Below are positions 35,371-43,426 of a stretch of 64,000 nt of DNA, piece after piece. The stretch's first letter is position 1. Each line of letters starts with the position of its first letter. Source of the DNA: Saccharicrinis sp963667815. GTDB lineage: Bacteria; Bacteroidota; Bacteroidia; Bacteroidales; Marinilabiliaceae. The notes beneath the pieces were generated by a model. It saw only the letters and a program-made list of their open reading frames with translations. It did not search any database and was not told where the DNA came from. The position numbers and the translations under genes are program-made. The stretch is from the NCBI GenBank assembly GCA_963667815.1, contig OY764021.1; one strand, given 5' to 3'.

Positions 35371-36663
35371 ATGTTAGAAAAATTCTTTAAACTAAAAGAA
35401 AACAATACAACGGTAAAAACAGAAGTAATTGCTGGGATTACCACGTTTATGACAATGGCCTATATTTTGGCTGTAAACCCTGATATCCTTTCTAAAACAG
35501 GAATGGACATAAATGCTGTTTTTTCAGCAACTGCCATTTCTGCAATTGTAGGAACACTTGTTATGGCTTTATGGGCTAAACTTCCTTTTGCTTTAGCTCC
35601 AGGTATGGGATTAAACGCATTCTTTGCATTTTCAGTTTGTATTGGAATGGATTGTAGTTGGCAATTTGCTTTAACTGCAGTTTTTCTTGAAGGTATTATC
35701 TTCCTTGTATTAACCGTATTTAATATCAGAGAACTGATCGTAAACTCAATACCAACCAATATGAAACATGCTATTTCTGCAGGTATTGGTTTATTTATTG
35801 CCTTTATTGGTATGCAACATGCAGGTTTAATCGTTAATAACGATGCTGTATTGGTTGGCCTGGGAAGCATGAAAGAGCCAACTGTTTTAGTAATGGTATT
35901 TGGATTAGTTATTATTGGTGTTTTACTTGCTTTAAAAGTTAAAGGAGCCTTATTAATAGGAATATTTGCAGCTACAGTTTTAGGTATTCCAATGGGAGTT
36001 ACAAAACTGCCTGATACTTCATTAATATCTACACCACCAAGTGTTAGTTCTATTGCTTTTCAGTTCGATTTTCATGAAATATTTTCAATGAAAATGCTAG
36101 TCGTATTATTTACATTTTTATTTGTAGATATGTTCGATACTGTAGGGACATTAATTGGTGTTTCATCTAAAGCAAACATGCTTGATAAAGACGGAAAATT
36201 ACCTAGAGTAAAACAAGCTTTATTTGCTGATGCTATTGGTACAACTGTAGGTGCAGCATTAGGAACCTCAACTGTTACAACTTATGTAGAAAGTGCTTCT
36301 GGTGTTGCTGAAGGTGGTAGAACAGGTCTTACTTCATTAACTGTTGCAGGTATGTTTTTAATTGCGTTGTTTCTTTCTCCATTATTTTTAATGGTTCCGG
36401 ATGCAGCAACAGCTCCTGCTTTAATTATTGTAGGTTCATTTATGTTATCTCCAATATTAAAAGTTAACCTTGAAGATTATACAGAATCAATACCTGTATT
36501 TTTAACAGTAATCATGATGCCTTTAGCATACAGTATTGCAGAAGGTATTGTATTTGGTATGTTAGCTTTTGTTATTTTAAAATTATTATCAGGAAGACAT
36601 AAAGAAATTTCTATTGTAAGTTATTTCCTTGCCGTTCTGTTTATTTTAAAATTTTTAATGTAA
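35371..36663 (+). CDS. NCS2-family purine permease (AzgA/PbuG type)
   Basis: 430 residues with about 12-14 membrane helices. 'EVIAGITTFMTMAYILAVNP' near the start and 'LPFALAPGMGLNAFFAFSVC' are signatures of the adenine/guanine/hypoxanthine branch of NCS2, as are 'FVDMFDTVGTLIGVSSKANM' and 'GTSTVTTYVESASGVAEGGR'. It imports purine bases with protons. Its partner gene 10 bp upstream encodes a Tsx-like outer-membrane channel. A terminator follows. Confidence 0.93.
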   Translation: MLEKFFKLKENNTTVKTEVIAGITTFMTMAYILAVNPDILSKTGMDINAVFSATAISAIVGTLVMALWAKLPFALAPGMGLNAFFAFSVCIGMDCSWQFALTAVFLEGIIFLVLTVFNIRELIVNSIPTNMKHAISAGIGLFIAFIGMQHAGLIVNNDAVLVGLGSMKEPTVLVMVFGLVIIGVLLALKVKGALLIGIFAATVLGIPMGVTKLPDTSLISTPPSVSSIAFQFDFHEIFSMKMLVVLFTFLFVDMFDTVGTLIGVSSKANMLDKDGKLPRVKQALFADAIGTTVGAALGTSTVTTYVESASGVAEGGRTGLTSLTVAGMFLIALFLSPLFLMVPDAATAPALIIVGSFMLSPILKVNLEDYTESIPVFLTVIMMPLAYSIAEGIVFGMLAFVILKLLSGRHKEISIVSYFLAVLFILKFLM

Positions 36664-36732
36664 ACATCTGAATAAGATTTAAATACTCAAATATCTCAGT
36701 TATTGAGATGATATTTGGATAAAAAATTATAT

Positions 36733-36764
36733 AAACGCCTCTACATTTAGTAGGGGCGTTTTTT
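36733..36764 (+). terminator. Terminator after the purine permease gene
   Basis: AAACGCCTCTAC pairs with GTAGGGGCGTTT (12 bp, one G-T) around a 5-nt loop and ends in a T-run. A second, A/T-rich hairpin (36688-36717, CAAATATCTCA / TGAGATGATATTTG) lies just upstream. Confidence 0.88.
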
Positions 36765-36863
36765 GATTATTCATGATATATTGTGTTGCTTTGTGCCTGA
36801 TATCATCAATGAACTATTAGTAAAAATAATGCTTATAGTTTATAAACATTTACACTCCTATTA

Positions 36864-38225
36864 ATGAAAGACCTTACTAAAGGAAATGAAGCAAAATTAA
36901 TTTTCAACTTTGCCTTACCAATGGTGCTGGGTAATCTATTTCAACAATTGTATAATGTTATAGATAGTATTATTGTAGGGCGATTTTTAGGAGATGAAGC
37001 ACTTGCAGCTGTAGGTGCATCCTTTCCAATATTTTATACTTTAATTGCTTTTGTTATTGGAATAGGAAGTGGAGCTACCATTGTAATCTCTCAATATTTT
37101 GGTGCAAAAAAAATGCACGAAGTAAAGCAAGCTATTACTACGATATACATATTCCTTGTTTTTGCCAGTTTCATTACTATGTTCGTTGGTATTTTCTATA
37201 ATGAGGAAATATTTCGACTATTAAATGTTGGTGAAGATGTATTACCTCAATCCGTTGAATATTTCACCATTTATATGACCGGAATGATTGCATTCTTTGG
37301 TTTTAATGGAACTACATCAATACTAAGGGGATTAGGTGATTCAAGAACACCATTACGTTTTTTAATATTTGCTACAATCACAAATATTATATTAGATATT
37401 TTATTTGTAGTAGTTTTTAAATGGGGTATTAAAGCTGTAGCTTTTGCTACCGTGCTCTCTCAGTTTATTGCTTTTGGAAGAGCTATATATTATCTGCAGA
37501 AACAACAGCATATTATTTCGTTTGACCTAAGAAAATGGGTGTTTAGCACAAAAATATTCAGACAAAATATAAAAATAGGTCTCCCTACTGCATTTCAACA
37601 ATCGTTTGTGGCATTAGGTATCATGGCTCTAATACGAATTGTAAATAATTTCGATTCTGATGTTCTGGCGGCTTTTACTGCTGCCGGTAGAATTGACTCT
37701 TTAGCTGCATTACCTGCTTTAAATTTAGCCTCTGCGCTATCTGCATTTGTGGGACAAAATCTAGGTGCAAACAGAATTGACCGAATTAAGAAAGGCGTGA
37801 GAGCTTCATTATTTATGGCTTGGTCCATTTCCTTTATGGTGATGGTTATTGCATATTTATTTTCTGATAATTTAATGCGTCTTTTTACAGAGAGTGAAAA
37901 TGTTATTATGCATGGTAAAAACTACCTTGTTATTGTTAGTTCCTTTTACCTTATTTTTTCTACCATGTTTATTTTACATGGAGTATTACGAGGTGCAGGC
38001 GCAACATTAATACCTATGTTTATATCTCTGTTTAGTTTATGGTTAATTCGCATTCCACTTGCAGTTGTGTTTTCAAAACATTTTGGAGTTAATGGTATAT
38101 GGTGGGCCATACCAGCGGGATGGAGTGCTGGTATGTTAGGTTCATTAATTTATTATCTAAGTGGCAGATGGAAAAACAAGGGTGTTATCAAACAATCCCA
38201 ACAAACGTCTGAATCTACCACATAA
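36864..38225 (+). CDS. MATE-family efflux transporter
   Basis: 453 residues, 12 predicted helices in two MatE repeats. The start 'MVLGNLFQQLYNVIDSIIVG' with 'FLGDEALAAVGASFPIFYTL' and the second-half 'GLPTAFQQSFVALGIMALIR' are typical of the NorM/DinF superfamily. These exporters expel drugs or metabolites against a sodium or proton gradient. The C-terminus is hydrophilic and serine/threonine-rich (QQTSESTT). It stands alone, convergent with tonB; no regulator is adjacent. Confidence 0.9.
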   Translation: MKDLTKGNEAKLIFNFALPMVLGNLFQQLYNVIDSIIVGRFLGDEALAAVGASFPIFYTLIAFVIGIGSGATIVISQYFGAKKMHEVKQAITTIYIFLVFASFITMFVGIFYNEEIFRLLNVGEDVLPQSVEYFTIYMTGMIAFFGFNGTTSILRGLGDSRTPLRFLIFATITNIILDILFVVVFKWGIKAVAFATVLSQFIAFGRAIYYLQKQQHIISFDLRKWVFSTKIFRQNIKIGLPTAFQQSFVALGIMALIRIVNNFDSDVLAAFTAAGRIDSLAALPALNLASALSAFVGQNLGANRIDRIKKGVRASLFMAWSISFMVMVIAYLFSDNLMRLFTESENVIMHGKNYLVIVSSFYLIFSTMFILHGVLRGAGATLIPMFISLFSLWLIRIPLAVVFSKHFGVNGIWWAIPAGWSAGMLGSLIYYLSGRWKNKGVIKQSQQTSESTT

Positions 38226-38305
38226 ATTTAATGTTATTATTTACTCCACCTTATTACTGCTAGAGCTAACAACTAAAAATCAAATTTAGAACTTAGTAAT
38301 TACAC

Positions 38306-39022
38306 CTATTGAAGCACAAAGTTGATAGGTACAGAATATCTTACTCTAACTGGTTTACCTCTTTGTTTTCCTGGAGAAAATCGGGGTAAATCATTAACCA
38401 CACGTACTGCTTCTTCATCCAACTCAGGGTAAACACCTCTGGTAACCTCAACATTTGTTACCGTTCCTTGTGGAGATACAACAAAAGTAACATATACCCT
38501 ACCCTGAATCCCATTTTCGGCTGCAATGATAGGATATCTAATGGCTGTAGATATATATTTCATTAGTTCGCGTTGCCCTTCTTCTGTTGTTGAACAAATG
38601 TCTGGTCTAAAAATAGGCATTTCTTCTACCACCATAAAAATAGGCGCTTCTGTTGCCTCTTCTTCTTCCATTTCAACATTTAAATCTTCAACAACCTCAA
38701 CCATTTCATCCTGATTGGTTTCGGTATCCATGATCTCTAATTCCTCTTCAATGTCAATGTCATTTTCAACAATAGTAATTACATCATAAACTTTTACAGG
38801 ACTTGGTGGAGGTGGTGCCACAGTCTCTTCCTGTCTGGTTATCGGAACCATTTCTTCTTCCGTAACTACAACATTATCCGTTAAAACGGATTTAGATGCA
38901 CGTTCTTTGAAATTAACTTCCATAGAAAACAATACAATACCAAAGCTTAATATCATTCCCAGTTCAAAAAATAAGGATTTTTTGTTTTCTAAATCTGCGT
39001 GTATGGTTTTGCGGGCTTTCAT
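38306..39022 (-). CDS. TonB energy-transducing protein
   Basis: 238 residues. A short cytoplasmic start is followed by one membrane helix (about 15-35, FFELGMILSFGIVLFSMEV). The periplasmic linker is acidic (EEELEIMDTETNQDEMVEVV...) with a short PPPPSP stretch. A complete C-terminal TonB domain follows ('RELMKYISTAIRYPIIAAEN', 'GRVYVTFVVSPQGTVTNVEV', 'GKPVRVRYSVPINFVLQ'). TonB carries proton-motive energy to outer-membrane receptors such as the one at 56635. No exbB/exbD is in the window. The acidic rather than Pro/Lys-rich linker is usual in Bacteroidota. Confidence 0.92.
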   Translation of the reverse strand: MKARKTIHADLENKKSLFFELGMILSFGIVLFSMEVNFKERASKSVLTDNVVVTEEEMVPITRQEETVAPPPPSPVKVYDVITIVENDIDIEEELEIMDTETNQDEMVEVVEDLNVEMEEEEATEAPIFMVVEEMPIFRPDICSTTEEGQRELMKYISTAIRYPIIAAENGIQGRVYVTFVVSPQGTVTNVEVTRGVYPELDEEAVRVVNDLPRFSPGKQRGKPVRVRYSVPINFVLQ

Positions 39023-39514
39023 CTGTTTGTGATTTTATAATTGTTCAGATGGAACACCCAAAACTCTTAAAAGATTCAAATATTTTCAGGTGCTCCATTA
39101 TTATTATAATACAAGACTAAAACATTAATCATCTTCACCTGCATTACCCGGAGTAAACCTATAATATGGGCGGTAGAAACAACCGTGTAAACAGGTTACC
39201 TAAGCTCTTTCTCCATAAAAAATATCCATTAATAAATTATACGTAATTTAAGAAAAAAAGTTGTAATTAAACGGCTAAATATCTTTTCTTTTTATGCTCA
39301 CTAATTGTTAATTATAAGTATTATACACTTTTGAAAACAAACCATATTTAGCTTATTTATTCTAGTTGTAACTTTTGTATAATCTTATAACCTCTGTTCA
39401 CCAAAATTGCAGGGAAATAAAATCATATAAATTATAGATGTTACCTTATATAAGGTCTTTGTAAAAAAAAATATTGGTCTAACTTTGTCCTCTATATTCA
39501 ACGAGGTGGTATTT
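39023..39514. other. Divergent intergenic region (tonB / UvrD-like helicase)
   Basis: 492 bp. It contains the structured element at 39137-39196. The remainder (39230-39480) is AT-rich without a recognisable gene. A GAGGTGG ribosome-binding-like site precedes ATG 39515. Confidence 0.4.
39137..39196. other. 60-nt structured intergenic element, possible small RNA
   Basis: ACCTG-ca-TTAC-c-CGG (39137-39151) pairs with CCG-t-GTAA-a-CAGGT (39183-39196), a 12-bp helix broken only by small internal loops. It encloses a 31-nt region that contains GGGCGGTAG and an AACAACC-like 3' flank. The shape and the ACCTG/CAGGT closing helix recall small bacterial SRP RNAs (helix 8), but I cannot reproduce the canonical tetraloop region, so I do not name it. 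The rest of the gap 39023-39514 shows no gene. Confidence 0.35.
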
Positions 39515-41788
39515 ATGAGTTACAAGCGTCTTCATTCACGTCTTAAAAGTTCAAATGAAAATAAATTAGACCAAATAGTTAATGCTTTTGAAGCAGAAGG
39601 ACGCGCTTTGCAACAACAATTTACACCTGAAATAAATTCCCCAAAATCAGACTACAACAAAGAGATTCAGTATATCAGTTCAATAGATGAAAAACTGGGA
39701 CGAACTTTTGATAGGTTAAATCAACATCAACGCCATGCTGTTTTTTATCCTTCTGATAATACCATTCTTTCTGCTATGGTTGGAAGTGGTAAAACAACTG
39801 TGCTTATTGCCAAAATATTCTATCTGCATTTTATAAAACATATTCCGTTTGATAAAATGGTAGTACTAACCTTTACCAACAAAGCTGCAAGAGAAATAAA
39901 AGAGCGCATTTCTACATTTTTAGGTGATGCTCATGTTAAACTGAAAGAACAGCTAAGATATTTTGGAACGTTTCATGCTGTTGCAAGACAACTATTAAAT
40001 GAACATCCAGATCTAAATAAAATCGGTTTTAAACCGGATTTTATGATTATGGATGAACAGGAAAAACAAGAATTCCTTGAAAGACTAATTGCACAAGAGA
40101 ACCTATCTATTAAATACCACAACCAACTTAGCAAAAGATGGCGGAAATTCATGGAAACAGGTGATCCGTTGATGGGCAATATGAAGAATGAGGATGACTT
40201 TGCTCAATTAGTTGAACTTGCACAAAAGGAAAAACGGAGTATAAACGCCATGGATTTTGACGATCTTATTTCATTATGTAATGAAGCATTGAATCACCAG
40301 GTCTCCATTTCTCCTGAATGGATTATTGTAGATGAGTTTCAGGATTGTAACGAAGATCAACTCTTATTGATAGAAAGACTGAGAGATCATCAATCGAGTA
40401 TTTTTGCTGTTGGAGATCAAAATCAAAGTATATATGGATGGCGTGGTAGCAAGGATCATTTATTTGAAGAAGTTTATTCACGTTGGAAAACAACATGGAT
40501 GGAACTTCCTCAAAATTACAGGAGTACTGCTAACATCTTATCTGCTGCAGAGTCTTTACTGGTGCAAGATAAAAACACATTAATAGCAACTCGTCAAAGT
40601 GGAACGCCTATTGATTTAATTAGACATTACGACGATCAGCAAGAAGCCTTTTATCTGAAGGAACAATTAACAGCCTGTCAAAAGGAAAATATACCATTAG
40701 ATAATATTGCCATTTTATTTAGAACCCATCAGCAAATTAAGATTGTGGAAACTGTTTTAGCTCAGGCTAATATTCCTCATCAATTGGTAAAAAAAGCTGA
40801 ACTTCATGAAAATCCGGCTCAGAACTTTTTACTCCGTGTATTAAAAGTATGTATGAATCACAACGATAGTGATGCTTGCCTTGCTCTAATTTTTGATACT
40901 AACTTTGGTGCATTAAAAAGAAGTAAAAGGATTATACAAACATTAAATACTCGTGAACCCAATATTACTGCAGTAACAGCTTTACGCAAATATCTTGAAA
41001 ATCATAAAACAAAACCTATACTGCATATAAAGCTACTTCGCCAAATTGAAACTTTTAGTGCTGAATTCTTTCTGAATGAAACATTAGAAACCAAGGACTT
41101 TATTGATTATTTGGCTTTACGTGACATTCTAAAACCAACTTCGATACATCATAAGGAATATCTTGAAGCTGTAAATGAGGCCTGGGAACAAATCGTGTAT
41201 TTTATAAAAGCACAAGGATGGGGTGAAAAATTTTCTATCTTTCAATTAGCCATTGGACAAGTTGTTTTAGAAGGTACATTTTATATAAATGGCAGGATTA
41301 AACAAAAAGGGCAAGGGGTACATCTGTTAACCATTCATGCATCCAAAGGTTTAGAATTTGATAAAGTATATATTGCTGGTGCAAATACTGGTATTATTCC
41401 ATTGTCGCAGCACCAAAAAGGGAGTCAGAATTTAAAAGAAGAAAAACGACTATTATTTGTTGCCATAACGAGGGGTAAAAATAAAGTAGAAATTGGATGG
41501 CACTCACAACCTTCTGCCAGAAATACAGAAGCAGAACCCTCCTACTTTTTAAATGCAATACCTGACAATTTACTGAATAGAAAAACATCTGCAGCACAAA
41601 CAAAAACAGAAGAACAAACAGACGAAAGTATTGAATGGCAAGTTGACATGATAGTAAAACATAAAAAATACGGTAAAGGATTAATTACCTGCGTAACCGA
41701 AACAGAACTAATATGCTCATTCAAATCGGTTGGTGAAAAATCATTCTCAAAAGCCTTTGCGAAAGTCTCATTGAGCATCATAAAATAA
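39515..41788 (+). CDS. UvrD/PcrA-like superfamily 1 DNA helicase
   Basis: 757 residues from ATG 39515, preceded by GAGGTGG; a TTG 30 bp upstream also opens the frame. SF1 motifs in order: Q-motif LNQHQRHAVF, motif I AMVGSGKTTVL, Ia VLTFTNKAAREIKERI, II WIIVDEFQDCNEDQ, III FAVGDQNQSIYGWRGS, IV IAILFRTHQQIKIVE, V HLLTIHASKGLEFDKVYIAG and VI EEKRLLFVAITRGKNKVEI. The C-terminus ends in a small PcrA/UvrD-type Tudor-like domain (MIVKHKKYGKGLITCVTETE). It unwinds DNA 3'-5' with ATP in repair and replication. The N-terminal 60 residues are not conserved. It converges on the repair-helicase gene pair across a MITE-like element. Confidence 0.92.
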   Translation: MSYKRLHSRLKSSNENKLDQIVNAFEAEGRALQQQFTPEINSPKSDYNKEIQYISSIDEKLGRTFDRLNQHQRHAVFYPSDNTILSAMVGSGKTTVLIAKIFYLHFIKHIPFDKMVVLTFTNKAAREIKERISTFLGDAHVKLKEQLRYFGTFHAVARQLLNEHPDLNKIGFKPDFMIMDEQEKQEFLERLIAQENLSIKYHNQLSKRWRKFMETGDPLMGNMKNEDDFAQLVELAQKEKRSINAMDFDDLISLCNEALNHQVSISPEWIIVDEFQDCNEDQLLLIERLRDHQSSIFAVGDQNQSIYGWRGSKDHLFEEVYSRWKTTWMELPQNYRSTANILSAAESLLVQDKNTLIATRQSGTPIDLIRHYDDQQEAFYLKEQLTACQKENIPLDNIAILFRTHQQIKIVETVLAQANIPHQLVKKAELHENPAQNFLLRVLKVCMNHNDSDACLALIFDTNFGALKRSKRIIQTLNTREPNITAVTALRKYLENHKTKPILHIKLLRQIETFSAEFFLNETLETKDFIDYLALRDILKPTSIHHKEYLEAVNEAWEQIVYFIKAQGWGEKFSIFQLAIGQVVLEGTFYINGRIKQKGQGVHLLTIHASKGLEFDKVYIAGANTGIIPLSQHQKGSQNLKEEKRLLFVAITRGKNKVEIGWHSQPSARNTEAEPSYFLNAIPDNLLNRKTSAAQTKTEEQTDESIEWQVDMIVKHKKYGKGLITCVTETELICSFKSVGEKSFSKAFAKVSLSIIK

Positions 41789-41797
41789 AAACCTATT

Positions 41798-42013
41798 AAC
41801 TCGAGTTCGATATAAAATATTTGCTCAGACCTCTTACAAATAGTGGAGTTTTTAGGCAGAAGATCGCTGTTTATAAGCCGAATATAATTCTCTTTGACCT
41901 AAAACTAATCTACGGTGTTAACTTTATCAAGTTAGCTCGCTACCCCTCCAAAATTTGCCTTGTATATCAGCTTTTAATGACAATCTGAATTTTAAAATTT
42001 TAATCGAACTGAG
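41798..42013. repeat. MITE-like dispersed element, copy A (216 bp)
   Basis: It begins AACTCGAGTTCGATATAAAA and ends TTTTAATCGAACTGAG, so the ends form an inverted repeat (CGAGTTCGAT / ATCGAACT). It shares blocks with 52625-52878, including 'GCTCAGACC', 'AGCTCGCTA' and 'CCTTGTATATCAGC'. No coding sequence. It fills the gap between two convergent genes. Confidence 0.7.
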
Positions 42014-42084
42014 ATTATTACGATGTAGAATTCTTATTTACAACCAAATGCTTCATATAACTACCAACAAAACACGAAGTAAAA

Positions 42085-43338
42085 TTATAGCTCTGATAAC
42101 TGAACTACAGCATCTGCATCAACATCAGTATCGATTTGCAAGTATTCTGATAATTTTGAAGCTAATTCTTTATTTTCATCAACTTTAACAAACTGAATTT
42201 TAGGTACTCTAAACAAATCTGCGCATCCAACATCCCTAAACAGATCATATATTTGTTTATTTTCAACAATATCAGAAAAAACCAGATTCCTTAAATTATC
42301 TATTCCCAGGTATTGCTTATCTAATTTCTGCATACCTAATACTTCCTGCAAATTATCACCCTCCGGTGTGCCATTATTTGTCAATAGTAAAAAAGTAGTT
42401 ATAACGACAATACCTTCAATATATTCATAAACTAAATAACCGATTTTAATATCATCGCACTTAAATTCTATAAGATTCTGACCTCTCCTGTTTTTGACAA
42501 TACTAAAACAAAACAGACTTTTTATCAGATATAAATGGATAACAAACCTTTCCATACAATTCAGTCGTTCATAGAGTCGTTGTAAGGCATGTTTTTGAAT
42601 ATAAATATCTATCTTTAAATTAGCAAAATTAGATTCAATTCCTAATTTTGCAGGATTGGTTGTGATCCAGACTACATTGTTATCAACAGGATAGCCAACT
42701 TTATAAACTTTACGAGTATGATTATGAAGTGACACTTTACGGTGTTCAGCAAAAACTACTTTTACAAAATAGCAATTAAAAATTGTAGGAAAAAAAGTTT
42801 TTGATTGACAAATATCAAATCGAAATATAGTATATCCAAAACTTATAGCACTTAGTTTTACAGTCAGAATATCTGCTAGATAACAAGCAATTTTACCCGG
42901 CTTATCTTGTTGATTTGTGTAATTCATAAACAACTCAAATCCACTCAATATCGAATCTTTATGCCGAATTGTATCACTAAGATTCCTAAGAAGATAACGC
43001 AGCGGTTCACCTACAAGATAATAGTCGTATAAAGAAATTAGAGGGCCGTTTTCATAGAAGCAGAATTTCTCATTTTTTAAAAAAGAATATGTTATATTTT
43101 TAATTTGTGTTAAATAAAAGGAAGGAATATCTTGTCCGTCGGATGGCAAAATAGCTATTGGTTTCATTCCCATTAAATATAATAAATCGATTTCTTTTTT
43201 GGGAATTAATCGATATGCCTCTTCAGCATTTGCGGCTTTAACCACATTGTACATTTTGGATTTTAATTCATTATTGTATTTACCTTTAGATATTCTGCGC
43301 GAAACACTAGATTTTCTTTTATTTTTTTTATTTGCCAT
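42085..43338 (-). CDS. Unrecognised protein next to an MrfA-like helicase
   Basis: 417 residues from ATG 43338 (MANKKNKRKSSVSRRISKGK, a strongly basic start). The frame opens 29 codons earlier at 43425, right after the helicase stop. No family was recognised. Visible features: basic N-terminus (about 1-30), a predicted alpha/beta body, a conserved-looking 'IQKHALQRLYERLNC' block near residue 245 (the HALQR-x3-ER pattern recalls small nuclease or toxin folds, unproven), a hydrophobic stretch 'IVVITTFLLLTNNG' and an acidic C-terminus (IDTDVDADAVV). The 1-88 bp spacing behind the helicase suggests a shared transcript and a DNA-related role, which is inference. Confidence 0.75.
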   Translation of the reverse strand: MANKKNKRKSSVSRRISKGKYNNELKSKMYNVVKAANAEEAYRLIPKKEIDLLYLMGMKPIAILPSDGQDIPSFYLTQIKNITYSFLKNEKFCFYENGPLISLYDYYLVGEPLRYLLRNLSDTIRHKDSILSGFELFMNYTNQQDKPGKIACYLADILTVKLSAISFGYTIFRFDICQSKTFFPTIFNCYFVKVVFAEHRKVSLHNHTRKVYKVGYPVDNNVVWITTNPAKLGIESNFANLKIDIYIQKHALQRLYERLNCMERFVIHLYLIKSLFCFSIVKNRRGQNLIEFKCDDIKIGYLVYEYIEGIVVITTFLLLTNNGTPEGDNLQEVLGMQKLDKQYLGIDNLRNLVFSDIVENKQIYDLFRDVGCADLFRVPKIQFVKVDENKELASKLSEYLQIDTDVDADAVVQLSEL

Positions 43339-43426
43339 AAAATTAGGTTTGGAGATAAATAAATTTAGGATCTTTCTAAATTTAAATATAATATAAAAAA
43401 AATCTTTACTAACAGCAATACTCACA

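Noticed and set aside
39191..39230. preQ1-I riboswitch (GGTTACCTAAG... ATAAAAAAT) upstream of the helicase gene
   Set aside because: The A-rich tail is present but no P1 stem pairs immediately before it; the downstream gene is a helicase.
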